From Bacteroidia bacterium (GTDB lineage Bacteria; Bacteroidota; Bacteroidia; Bacteroidales; Azobacteroidaceae): a DNA stretch of 40,161 bases. Below the pieces are notes generated by a model. The model was not told where the DNA came from and ran no database searches. It was given only the letters and a program-made list of their open reading frames with translations. A program made the position numbers and the translations under genes. The stretch spans positions 1-40,161 of the forward strand of contig BNWW01000016.1 of the NCBI GenBank assembly GCA_025999115.1. The letters are read 5' to 3'. Below, in pieces: positions 32,879 to 40,161 of this stretch. Numbering within the stretch: position 1 is the first letter of the stretch; the number at the start of each line of letters is the position of its first letter.

Positions 32879-32912
32879 GCCGGCATAATTAATTTATAAA
32901 ACATAAAGGTGT

Positions 32913-33904
32913 ATGAAAAGATTATTTATTATCATATTCGTATTTTGTTGTATTTCTTCTGTGAATGCACAAATATCTAAACAGGAAGCTATTAACGTTG
33001 TGGAAACAACGATCCTGCATAACAATACATCTAATATAAATTTATATGAAAGTAAAAATTTGATCTCTCCCAGCAGTACGATAACAACAATGTAGGGAAG
33101 TATAACTTCGCCTAATTCATCTTGAACAAACATTTGATATTCCGGCATATAATCCATCCGAATACTATAATATGCAAAATGGATTATCTACAAATATTAT
33201 AGCGCCATCATCCGAACATCAATATGCAGTTATTATCAATGGCGGTTATGATAGATATAATAACCATGAAAGATATTGGAATGATTGCGCAGCAATATAT
33301 TCAGCATTAATAAAAGAATATGGCTATGATAAATCGCACATATATGTGCTAATGTCAGATGGCACTAATTCTGCAACTGACAGACATCGTATCAATGGAA
33401 CTTATGATTCTTCCCCTTTAGACCTTGATGGAGGTGGAGTTGCAGATATTCAATATGCTGCAACAAAAGCAAATATTACAATTGTTTTTAATACTTTATC
33501 TAATATAATGACAAGTTCGGATAATTTGTTTATTTATACAATGGATCATGGAGGGAAAGCGGGAGCTAATGAAGTTATCTATTGTCTTAAAACCCGGATT
33601 CTGGGCAAAAGCAGGCTCTAATGTTTCCATAAAAATTACGGTGGCGGGAACTTCATTCGTTGCAGCAAATCATTCGCAAACAGAAGAAGAAACAACAGAG
33701 TATGCGATCACTCATACACAAGACATTACTTCTTCAACCGATTGGGTATTAATGAATATTTATTCTCTAACCGGCTCAATGGTTTATCAATCAAATATCA
33801 ACTTTGAATTACAATCGCTTCCTTTGAGAAAAGGAATTTATATTGTTGAAAAAATTGATAACTTGGGTAATGCTGTTCGTGAAAAAGTAATTTTGACAGA
33901 ATAA
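32913..33904 (+). pseudogene. C13-family (legumain-like) peptidase with type IX-like sorting tail, multiply broken
   Basis: Three pieces of one gene are visible. Piece 1 (32913-33095) has a signal peptide (MKRLFIIIFVFCCISSVNA) and stops at a TAG after TITTM; the same frame then continues GSITSPNSS. Piece 2 begins in another frame at about 33141 (FDIPAYNPSEYYNMQNG) and carries the C13 core: YAVIINGGYDRYNNHERYWND, the VLMSDGTNS and LDLDGGGVADIQYAATKANI motifs, and the catalytic-His DHGGKAG motif. It then runs out of frame and stops at 33621. Piece 3 (about 33590-33904) is the C-terminal part: KPGFWAKAGSNVSI, then a sorting-type domain with NIYSLTGSMVYQ and LRKGIYIVEK. The catalytic Cys region is deleted. 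It is more AT-rich than its neighbours, suggesting acquisition. Confidence 0.8.
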
Positions 33905-34030
33905 AATTACTATATGGAACAAACACATTTGTCAAAATTTTAAAATAGATTAGATATGAAACACTTTGGTTTATTACTCGCATACTTTTTGTGCGCATAA
34001 TTGCGGATAATCATACAAACAGAAAAAAGG

Positions 34031-34109
34031 TATTGATTTAAGCAGATGGCACATTTTTTGTAAAAATGCCGCAAAAAGCTTGTCATTTTGTTGAAGATAA
34101 CGGAACCTT
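34031..34109 (+). repeat. 79-base direct repeat, copy B
   Basis: The second copy of the repeat at 32639-32717. It ends 3 bases before the -7 element of tex, so it contributes the upstream promoter region of tex. Confidence 0.8.
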
Positions 34110-34112
34110 TCT

Positions 34113-34120
34113 TAACTTTG
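34113..34120 (+). promoter_or_regulatory. Bacteroidetes -7 element for tex
   Basis: TAACTTTG, 20 bases before the ATG at 34141. Confidence 0.6.
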
Positions 34121-34140
34121 CCGTGAAAATATTTAATTTT

Positions 34141-36267
34141 ATGCAAATCTATTCCGGATTAATCGGGCAATCGACCGCCCTTCCCGAACATCAAATCGCG
34201 AAGACCATTGAGTTATTAGACAGTGGCGCGACGATCCCTTTTATCAGCCGCTACCGCAAAGAAGCGACCGGCGGATTGGATGAAGTACAAATCGGCGACA
34301 TCAAACATCAATACGAAAAGTTACAGGAACTATCCAAACGGAAAGAAACGATTTTGGCCTCCATCGATGAACAAGGAAAACTCACACCCGAACTGACCGC
34401 TCGCATCGGCAATTGTTGGGACAGCACCGAACTCGAAGATATTTACCTTCCCTATAAACCCAAACGGCAAACGAAAGCCGAAATCGCCCGCAAAAAAGGC
34501 CTCGAACCTTTGGCAAAAATTCTCATGGCGCAAAACGAACGAGATATTTACGGCAAAGCTGAACGTTTTGTAAATGAAGAAGTTGCAAATTCTGATGAAG
34601 CCTTGCAAGGCGCCCGCGATATTATTGCCGAATGGGTAAACGAAAACGAAGCCGCGCGAAATTCCATCCGTAATATCTTTCGGCGCGAAGCCATTATTTC
34701 ATCCAAGTTAATTAAAGGAAAAGAGGTTGAAGCTGCCAAATACCGCGATTATTTCGATTTCAGCGAACCGCTTGCGAAATGTTCATCGCATCGTTTGTTG
34801 GCGATGAGAAGAGGTGAGTCGGAAGATTTTTTGCGCGTAAATATTTCGCCCGACGATGAACATGGTATCGAGGCGCTGAACAGGCGTTTTGTCCGCGCCG
34901 ACAACGAATCGGGCGACCAGGTGGAAATGGCCGTCAAAGACAGTTACAAACGATTATTGAAACCGAGCATCGAAACCGAATTTGCCGCTTTGTCGAAAGA
35001 AAAAGCCGATAAACAAGCCATCCAAGTGTTTGCTGAAAATTTGCGGCAATTACTTTTGGCGCCGCCTTTGGGACAAAAACGGGTGTTGGGAATTGATCCC
35101 GGATTTCGCACCGGTTGCAAAGTGGTTTGTTTGGATGCACAGGGAAATCTTTTGCACAACGAAACCATTTATCCGCATCCGCCTCAAAATGAGCATACGA
35201 AAGCGTCTATGAAAATCCTCACTTTAGTGGGCAGTTACGACATCGAAGCCATCGCCATCGGTAACGGGACGGCCGGCCGCGAAACCGAAACATTTATTAC
35301 CAACCTGCGTTACGATCGTAAAGTGCAGGTTTTTTCGGTCAGCGAAGACGGCGCCTCCGTTTATTCGGCCTCGAAAATCGCGCGCGACGAATTTCCGGAA
35401 TATGATGTTACGGTTCGCGGAGCCATCAGCATCGGTCGCCGCTTGATGGATCCTTTGGCCGAATTGGTTAAAATTGAAGCCAAATCCATTGGAGTAGGGC
35501 AGTACCAGCACGATGTGAATCAAACGGAATTGAAAAGCGCATTAGACCAAACGGTCGAAAATTGCGTGAATCTTGTGGGCGTGAATCTCAATACGGCAAG
35601 TATGCACTTGTTGACGTATGTTTCCGGTTTAGGCCCCTCGTTAGCGAAAAATATTGTAGAATACCGGGCGAAAAACGGCGCTTTCCGGTCGCGCAAAGAA
35701 TTATTAAAAGTGCCGCGCTTGGGCGAAAAAGCTTACGAACAGGCCGCCGGATTTTTGCGGATTCCCAACGCCGATAATCCTTTGGACAATTCGGCCGTCC
35801 ATCCCGAAAGTTATTACATTGTGGAAAAAATGGCCGGCGATTTGCAATGTTCGGTCGATGAACTGATTAAAAATTCCGAACTGAAAAAGAAAATCAATTT
35901 GTCCGGTTATGTAAACGATAAAACGGGAATGCCAACTTTGCTCGACATCAAAACCGAATTGGACAAACCCGGCCGCGACCCGCGCGAAGGCATCAAAGTC
36001 TTTGAATTTGATCCGAATATCCGCACCATCAACGATTTACGTGAAGGAATGGTTTTGCCCGGAATCGTGAATAACATTACTAATTTCGGTTGTTTCGTCG
36101 ATTTGGGCATCAAGGAAAAAGGCTTGGTACATATTTCAAATATGGCCGACAAATACGTTTCCGACCCCACGACGGTGGTTTCGATTCATCAGCATGTGCA
36201 AGTGAAAGTTCTTGGAGTGGATTTGGAGCGGAAGCGGGTGCAGTTGAGTTTGCGTATGAATAGTTGA
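34141..36267 (+). CDS. tex: Tex-family RNA-binding transcription accessory protein
   Basis: 708 residues. The Tex N-terminal helical region (TIPFISRYRKEATGGLDEVQI, LPYKPKRQTKAEIARKKGL) is followed by the YqgF-like RNase H fold (VLGIDPGFRTGCKVV), two helix-hairpin-helix segments (VNLNTASMHLLTYVSGLGPSLAKNIVEYR, VPRLGEKAYEQAAGFLRI) and a C-terminal S1 RNA-binding domain (PGIVNNITNFGCFVDLGIKEKGLVHIS). Tex binds nucleic acid and affects transcription and stress responses. ATG 34141 was chosen over the 34066 start because the -7 element lies between them. The gene is intact; its last 38 bases, from 36230, recur in reverse complement at the window end. Confidence 0.95.
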   Translation: MQIYSGLIGQSTALPEHQIAKTIELLDSGATIPFISRYRKEATGGLDEVQIGDIKHQYEKLQELSKRKETILASIDEQGKLTPELTARIGNCWDSTELEDIYLPYKPKRQTKAEIARKKGLEPLAKILMAQNERDIYGKAERFVNEEVANSDEALQGARDIIAEWVNENEAARNSIRNIFRREAIISSKLIKGKEVEAAKYRDYFDFSEPLAKCSSHRLLAMRRGESEDFLRVNISPDDEHGIEALNRRFVRADNESGDQVEMAVKDSYKRLLKPSIETEFAALSKEKADKQAIQVFAENLRQLLLAPPLGQKRVLGIDPGFRTGCKVVCLDAQGNLLHNETIYPHPPQNEHTKASMKILTLVGSYDIEAIAIGNGTAGRETETFITNLRYDRKVQVFSVSEDGASVYSASKIARDEFPEYDVTVRGAISIGRRLMDPLAELVKIEAKSIGVGQYQHDVNQTELKSALDQTVENCVNLVGVNLNTASMHLLTYVSGLGPSLAKNIVEYRAKNGAFRSRKELLKVPRLGEKAYEQAAGFLRIPNADNPLDNSAVHPESYYIVEKMAGDLQCSVDELIKNSELKKKINLSGYVNDKTGMPTLLDIKTELDKPGRDPREGIKVFEFDPNIRTINDLREGMVLPGIVNNITNFGCFVDLGIKEKGLVHISNMADKYVSDPTTVVSIHQHVQVKVLGVDLERKRVQLSLRMNS

Positions 36268-36319
36268 TAGATTCTACCTTTTTTCAATTAAACATTAATT
36301 TAGCGTATTGTTTAACGAC
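36230..36319 (+). repeat. 90-base inverted repeat, left arm
   Basis: Exact reverse complement of 40072-40161. It covers the last 38 bases of tex and 52 bases downstream. Confidence 0.97.
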
Positions 36320-36419
36320 TATCAGGAGATTCCTCTTTCCCCGCAGTCTTTCCTCAAATGGGAGTCGTCATGTTGAGCGAAGCGAAGCGGAGTCGAAACA
36401 TCTCCTGACAATCGTTAAA
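36311..36419. repeat. 109-base element with 20-base imperfect inverted ends (REP/MITE-like)
   Basis: The left end TTTAACGACTATCAGGAGAT and the right end ATCTCCTGACAATCGTTAAA are reverse complements with three central mismatches. The interior carries GTCATGTTGAGCGAAGCGAA and GGAGTCGAAACATCTC, a core that resembles repeats dispersed in many Bacteroidetes genomes (from memory). No coding capacity. Confidence 0.68.
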
Positions 36420-36572
36420 GGCAAAAAAAGCGCGTAGCGTAGGAAGACCTTCCGGGTGCCGGTGTGTGCGTTTATCAACCAAAAAACCAAACAATCTCCT
36501 ATTAAACTCATAATCAATTATTTAAATACTCATAACGTTTTCAACTTGTGATAACAACTTGTTGATAAATAT

Positions 36573-36600
36573 TTGTGGAGAATTGTGTCAGTTTGTGGGA
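36573..36600 (+). promoter_or_regulatory. Candidate MraZ operator
   Basis: TTGTG recurs at 36573, 36583 and 36593 with an exact 10-base period (TTGTGGAGAA, TTGTGTCAGT, TTGTGGGA), 44 bases upstream of the mraZ GTG. The 10-base spacing is like the TGGGN-plus-5 repeats bound by E. coli MraZ at its own promoter. Confidence 0.55.
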
Positions 36601-36643
36601 AAACTTGTAATTTTACACCCTGAAAAAGAATCAATTAAATCAA

Positions 36644-37105
36644 GTGGAAAGTTTCGTCGGATATAGCAGTACAAAATTGGATGCGAAAAATCGCGTTCCG
36701 GTTCCGGTTATCTTCCGCCGCACCTTGCAGCAGGACGAAGACCAGCGCTTGGTGCTGACCACCGACTTGTACCAAAAATGTTTGGTTCTGTATCCGAAAG
36801 CAGCTTGGGAAACGGAAAAAAAACAAATGCGCGCCCGCTTGGATTTATACGATGAAGAACAATTGGGTTTTTACGAAACCTTTATCGCCGAAGCCAATCC
36901 GGTGGAAATGGATACGATGGGACGAATTTTGATTCCGAAAGAATTTGCAGATGAAGTAGGTCTGAAATCCGATGTCCGCTTCGTCGGCGTGGACGATAAA
37001 ATCAAAGTGTGGGACGAAGCCGAATACGCACGCTTCCGCCAAAGCAACCGCGAAAATTTCAAGGCCAACGCCCGTCGCTTTTTAGTGAAACCGAAAACGG
37101 AATAA
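36644..37105 (+). CDS. mraZ: Transcriptional regulator MraZ
   Basis: 153 residues starting at a GTG. Two MraZ/SpoVT-AbrB-like halves are visible: YSSTKLDAKNRVPVPVIFRR and NPVEMDTMGRILIPKEFADEVGL. MraZ is a DNA-binding regulator of the division and cell-wall cluster that it heads, and binds short repeats upstream of itself. rsmH follows after 4 bases. Confidence 0.93.
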   Translation: MESFVGYSSTKLDAKNRVPVPVIFRRTLQQDEDQRLVLTTDLYQKCLVLYPKAAWETEKKQMRARLDLYDEEQLGFYETFIAEANPVEMDTMGRILIPKEFADEVGLKSDVRFVGVDDKIKVWDEAEYARFRQSNRENFKANARRFLVKPKTE

Positions 37106-37109
37106 AAAT

Positions 37110-38021
37110 ATGAACGAATCGCCTGCATATCACATTCCCGCTTTGTTGAACGAAACGCTCAACGGCCTGCAAGTACGTCCCGGCGGCGTATATGTGGATA
37201 CAACATTAGGCGGCGGCGGTCATGCCAACGCCATTTTGAATTTGTTGGGCGAAAACGGACGGCTTTTCGGATTCGACCAAGATGAAGACGCCGAAAAAAA
37301 TATTCCGCTCGACTCACGTTTCACTTTCGTCCGCAGTAATTTTCGCTATTTGGCGGTCTTTATGGATTGGCACGGAGAGAATGTAATCGACGGTCTGTTG
37401 GCCGATCTGGGCGTTTCGTCGCATCATTTCGACGATGAAACGCGCGGATTTTCGTTTCGTTTTGAAGGCGATTTGGATATGCGGATGAACAAACGCGCCG
37501 GAAAAACCGCCGCCGAAATTCTGAATACTTATTCGGAAGAAGCCTTAGCCAATGTGTTTTTCCATTACGGCGAATTATACAACGCCCGCGCCATCGCCCG
37601 CGCCATCGTTCAAACGCGCGAGCGGCAAAAAATCCGAACGATCAACGATTTATTGGCCGTTTTAAAACCGTTTTTCAGTCGCGCAAAAGAGAAAAAACAA
37701 TTAGCGCAAGCTTTCCAAGCGCTCCGTATCGAAGTGAACGGCGAGTTGGAAGCCTTGAAAGAAATGTTGCAACAAGCTTTGGCTTTGCTGAAACCGGGCG
37801 GCCGTTTGGCAGTCATCACCTATCATTCGTTGGAAGACCGTTTGGTAAAGAATTTCTTCAAAAGCGGCAATTTTGAAGGGAAAATTACACAGGATTTTTA
37901 CGGGAATATTCAAACGCCGTTCCGGGCGGTCCATTCCAAAGTAATCACGCCGGGCGACGAAGAAATCGCACGGAATCCGCGTTCGCGTAGTGCAAAATTA
38001 AGAATTGTAGAAAAAGTATGA
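37110..38021 (+). CDS. rsmH: 16S rRNA (cytosine-1402-N4)-methyltransferase RsmH
   Basis: 303 residues. It begins YHIPALLNETLNGL, has the SAM-binding VDTTLGGGGHANAIL, the ADLGVSSHHFDDETRGFSFR motif and the C-terminal RLAVITYHSLEDRLVKNFF. It methylates C1402 in the ribosomal P site. It is the second gene of the mra/dcw cluster and overlaps the next gene by 4 bases. Confidence 0.96.
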   Translation: MNESPAYHIPALLNETLNGLQVRPGGVYVDTTLGGGGHANAILNLLGENGRLFGFDQDEDAEKNIPLDSRFTFVRSNFRYLAVFMDWHGENVIDGLLADLGVSSHHFDDETRGFSFRFEGDLDMRMNKRAGKTAAEILNTYSEEALANVFFHYGELYNARAIARAIVQTRERQKIRTINDLLAVLKPFFSRAKEKKQLAQAFQALRIEVNGELEALKEMLQQALALLKPGGRLAVITYHSLEDRLVKNFFKSGNFEGKITQDFYGNIQTPFRAVHSKVITPGDEEIARNPRSRSAKLRIVEKV

Positions 38022-38371
38022 GCGCAATCAAAAAAAAGAAGAAGAAAGACGTTTACTATTTTCTTTCCGTCATTCGCTATTTTCTTGTCGGCGAATGGAT
38101 GAAGGAAGATTTTATCATCAAACAATCGAAATTGGTGTTTTTAATCGTTCTGGGCATCTTGTTGTTAATCAGCAACGACTACGCCTGCCAGAAAAAAATG
38201 AAACACATCGACCAATTGCAAGATACGCTGAAAAACGAAAAAGCCAAAGAAGTAGCTTTAGATATGAAACTGACCGATGCACGGCGTCATTCGCAAATCG
38301 AAGATTTATTGAAAGAAAAAGGAATCGAATTGGCATCGCCGCAACAACCGGCTTTCGAAATTCGCAAGTAA
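38018..38371 (+). CDS. ftsL: FtsL-like cell division protein
   Basis: 117 residues with a Lys-rich cytosolic N-terminus (KKKKKKD), a single membrane helix (LVFLIVLGILLLISN, about 45-59) and a periplasmic helical stretch suited to coiled-coil formation, ending before a short tail. Its position between rsmH and ftsI and its topology identify it as the Bacteroidetes FtsL-like protein, which would act with FtsQ/DivIB and FtsB at the septum. Sequence similarity to E. coli FtsL is slight. Confidence 0.85.
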   Translation: MSAIKKKKKKDVYYFLSVIRYFLVGEWMKEDFIIKQSKLVFLIVLGILLLISNDYACQKKMKHIDQLQDTLKNEKAKEVALDMKLTDARRHSQIEDLLKEKGIELASPQQPAFEIRK

Positions 38372-38395
38372 TATTATTAAGGAGAGGAGGACAAT

Positions 38396-40096
38396 ATGTC
38401 GGCAAAGGAAACAAATTCGCAGAAAATCATAACATCCTATTTAATTGTGGTGGTTTTGATGGTTTTGGCCGGTATCTCGATTTTCGGCAAAGCCAATATG
38501 ACATCGTGGAAAGATGGGGAAAGGTGGCGTTATTTGGGCGACAGTATCCGGCAGAAAAACGATACGACCCCCATTCCATCCATCCGGGGCGATATTTACG
38601 CTTGCGGTGGAGAATTATTGGCCACAAACGAAGATCGCTATCTTCTGCGCATTGATTTTTGGGCGCAAAAAGAACTGGCCGATTCGCTCAAACAGAATTT
38701 TCCTCAATTGCGCGATTCGTTACACAAAGCATTTCCCGATTCGTTAGCCAACCGAATTGCGGATCGTCTGCAACAAGGTCTGACATGGAAAGCCGAACAA
38801 GATCAAAAACGAAAAAAAAATCCGCAATACCGTCTGAATCGCGGTTATCCGTTAAAAGGCGTTATTCTTGACTTCTTACAAGTGAAAACACTCCAGTCCA
38901 TGCCTTTCTTTAAAAAAGGGAAAAGCCGGTCGGGATTGATATTGGACACGCGTCGCCGGCGGGTAAATCCGTATGGCTCTTTGGCTTGGCGCACGATAGG
39001 AGATGTTTTTCCTACCGATAGCATCGGAAAAGATAAACAACGGAAAACCGGTAAAAACGGATTGGAAATGGAGTACGATTCCTTGCTGGCCGGCCGGCCG
39101 GGTTTGGGCGTTAAACGCAAAATCAATGGACGCTCGATGGTCGTGCCTTTCCTGCAACCCATTCCGGGGAAAGATATTATTACCACCATCGACGTACAAA
39201 TTCAAGATATTGTAGAAAAAAACCTGAAAAAGAAATTGCAGGAAATCGACGCCGAATCGGGAACGGCTGTTTTGATGGAAACGGCGACCGGCGAAGTGAA
39301 AGCGATTACCAATATGGGACGTATCCGTGAAGGCGTGTGGGGCGAAACGCGCAATTTTGCCGTATCCGATTTGAGTGCGCCCGGTTCGACTTTTAAGGTA
39401 GTTTCGATGATGGTGATGTTGGAAGACGGCGTGGTAAGTCCCGACGATCCGGTGGATGTTGGAAACGGCGTATATATCCTTCCCGGCGGAAGTCCCATCG
39501 AAGACCACAATGCCAATCGTGGGGGTTACGGAGCGATCACAGCGGCCAAAAGTATTAAATATTCATCCAATATCGGAGTGGGAAAATTGGTTGCAAAAGC
39601 CTACGGAAACAATCCTGGCCGTTATATAGATGGTATTTATCGCATTGGTTTTAACCAAGATATGCACTTGGAAATTCCGGGTTATGCCGTGCCGTATATT
39701 CCGCATCCGAAAGAAAAAGGACGTTATTGGGCCGGAACCGATTTATTTACCATGTCTTACGGCTACGTTACGCAAATTCCGCCGATATATACCTTATCTT
39801 TTTATAATGCGATTGCCAACAACGGCCGGTTGTTGAAACCGATGTTTGTCCGGGATATTATGAACGGAAATAAAGTGTTTGAACACAAAACACAGATTGT
39901 TATCAATCCGCAAATTTGTTCACCGGAAGTATTGACTCAAATTCAACAGATGTTGGATAGCGTGGTAAACGGCGTGGGCGGCACGGGAAAACCGGCGCTT
40001 TCCAAACTGATTCGCATTGCGGGAAAAACCGGGACGGCTCAATTGCAGGACGGCGGCGGCGGGCATCAAGTGTCGTTAAACAATACGCTAAATTAA
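38396..40096 (+). CDS. ftsI: Division transpeptidase (class B penicillin-binding protein, FtsI), 3' end lost at fold-back join
   Basis: The open frame gives 566 residues, preceded by a strong AAGGAGAGGAGG site. An N-terminal membrane anchor (about 12-32) is followed by the PBP dimerisation domain (PSIRGDIYACGGELLATN) and the transpeptidase domain. Catalytic motifs are STFK (Ser331), SSN (390-392) and KTGT (544-547). Only about 559 residues are native: from 40072 the sequence is the reverse complement of the tex 3' region, adding a few foreign residues (ending NNTLN) and a stop. The rest of the transpeptidase domain and any PASTA domain are missing from this window. The enzyme cross-links septal peptidoglycan and is essential, so real truncation is unlikely. 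Confidence 0.93.
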   Translation: MSAKETNSQKIITSYLIVVVLMVLAGISIFGKANMTSWKDGERWRYLGDSIRQKNDTTPIPSIRGDIYACGGELLATNEDRYLLRIDFWAQKELADSLKQNFPQLRDSLHKAFPDSLANRIADRLQQGLTWKAEQDQKRKKNPQYRLNRGYPLKGVILDFLQVKTLQSMPFFKKGKSRSGLILDTRRRRVNPYGSLAWRTIGDVFPTDSIGKDKQRKTGKNGLEMEYDSLLAGRPGLGVKRKINGRSMVVPFLQPIPGKDIITTIDVQIQDIVEKNLKKKLQEIDAESGTAVLMETATGEVKAITNMGRIREGVWGETRNFAVSDLSAPGSTFKVVSMMVMLEDGVVSPDDPVDVGNGVYILPGGSPIEDHNANRGGYGAITAAKSIKYSSNIGVGKLVAKAYGNNPGRYIDGIYRIGFNQDMHLEIPGYAVPYIPHPKEKGRYWAGTDLFTMSYGYVTQIPPIYTLSFYNAIANNGRLLKPMFVRDIMNGNKVFEHKTQIVINPQICSPEVLTQIQQMLDSVVNGVGGTGKPALSKLIRIAGKTGTAQLQDGGGGHQVSLNNTLN

Positions 40097-40161
40097 TGTT
40101 TAATTGAAAAAAGGTAGAATCTATCAACTATTCATACGCAAACTCAACTGCACCCGCTTCC
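40072..40161 (-). repeat. 90-base inverted repeat, right arm (fold-back end of the window)
   Basis: Perfect reverse complement of 36230-36319, running to the last base of the window. It includes the 3' end of tex in reverse orientation. It interrupts ftsI in mid-domain. Confidence 0.97.

Larger units (their letters stand above)
32603..32912. other. Intergenic stretch between the surface operon and the C13 pseudogene
   Basis: It holds copy A of the 79-base repeat and a strong hairpin at 32839-32878. No gene was seen. Confidence 0.6.
36268..36643. other. Intergenic stretch between tex and mraZ
   Basis: It holds the remainder of the 90-base inverted-repeat arm, a 109-base element with 20-base inverted ends (36311-36419), and a candidate MraZ operator (36573-36600). 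No gene was seen. Confidence 0.7.

Noticed and set aside
33093..33095. TAG in the C13 gene as a recoded or suppressed stop
   Set aside because: The same gene has further frame breaks and deletions, so ordinary decay explains it.
32894..33157. Minus-strand reading frame of 87 residues
   Set aside because: It is antisense to the C13 pseudogene, whose signal peptide and following residues are recognisable on the plus strand.
34066..34140. Longer start for tex
   Set aside because: The -7 promoter element lies inside this stretch, and the conserved Tex N-terminus begins at 34141.
36540..36600. DnaA-box cluster or replication origin upstream of mraZ
   Set aside because: TTGTTGATAAA and TTGTGGAG only loosely resemble DnaA boxes, there is no AT-rich unwinding region or dnaA/dnaN nearby, and the position suits mraZ regulation better.
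36230..40161. Invertible DNA segment flanked by 90-base inverted repeats
   Set aside because: The arms contain part of tex and the segment carries essential mraZ-ftsI genes; inversion would break them, and no recombinase is present. A chimeric end is simpler.

Overview
The window is from a Bacteroidetes genome, most probably order Bacteroidales. Many intergenic regions carry the Bacteroidetes -7 promoter element TAnnTTTG. TamL, DUF5606, the roughly 300-residue NusB, the FtsL-like protein and BspA-type surface proteins are all typical of the group, and at least one C-terminal tail resembles a type IX secretion sorting domain. IS remnants, FISUMP proteins, an AAA/PD-(D/E)XK protein and small palindromes suggest a host-associated lineage with a repeat-rich genome. 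A finer placement, such as a termite-gut symbiont, would be a guess.

Layout. 1-614 is the start of purL (minus strand, cut by the window edge). 706-7280 is the tamB-tamL pair for outer-membrane and surface biogenesis. 7308-9059 is an ABC-F ATPase (minus). 9141-11277 holds two secreted FISUMP-domain paralogues, followed by yqeY and a convergent OmpA-like lipoprotein. 12652-14476 (minus) is a housekeeping block: two conserved small proteins, coaE, a 43-residue remnant of a YbbR-like gene, and yajC. 14615-18199 is an accessory island lying between yajC and its usual neighbour nusB. It contains a decapitated small sorting-tail protein, two transposase remnants and two secreted proteins. 18490-23695 is nusB, sufC-sufD, a CDF metal transporter and rpsF-rpsR-rplI. 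23885-25447 is an AAA/PD-(D/E)XK protein. 25605-32564 is a minus-strand surface operon: two large BspA-like leucine-rich-repeat proteins and a small protein with a membrane-sorting tail. 32913-33904 is a multiply broken C13 (legumain-type) peptidase lying between two copies of a 79-bp direct repeat. 34141-36267 is tex. 36644-40096 is the start of the division/cell-wall cluster: mraZ, rsmH, ftsL-like, ftsI.

The last 90 bases (40072-40161) are a perfect reverse complement of 36230-36319, the 3' end of tex and its downstream flank. ftsI is cut exactly at that join, just after its KTG motif. This is most simply a fold-back chimera at a contig end, so the truncated ftsI should not be read as biology.

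The most interesting biology is the following: short perfect palindromes, two of them inside reading frames (purL and the 1406-residue surface protein); a pair of small proteins sharing a Pro-Ile-Gly/transmembrane/basic C-terminal tail; an N-terminal module shared by four secreted proteins at two loci; the YbbR gene reduced to its membrane anchor; and a His-to-Asn change in the predicted metal site of the CDF transporter. No tRNA, rRNA or CRISPR array was seen.
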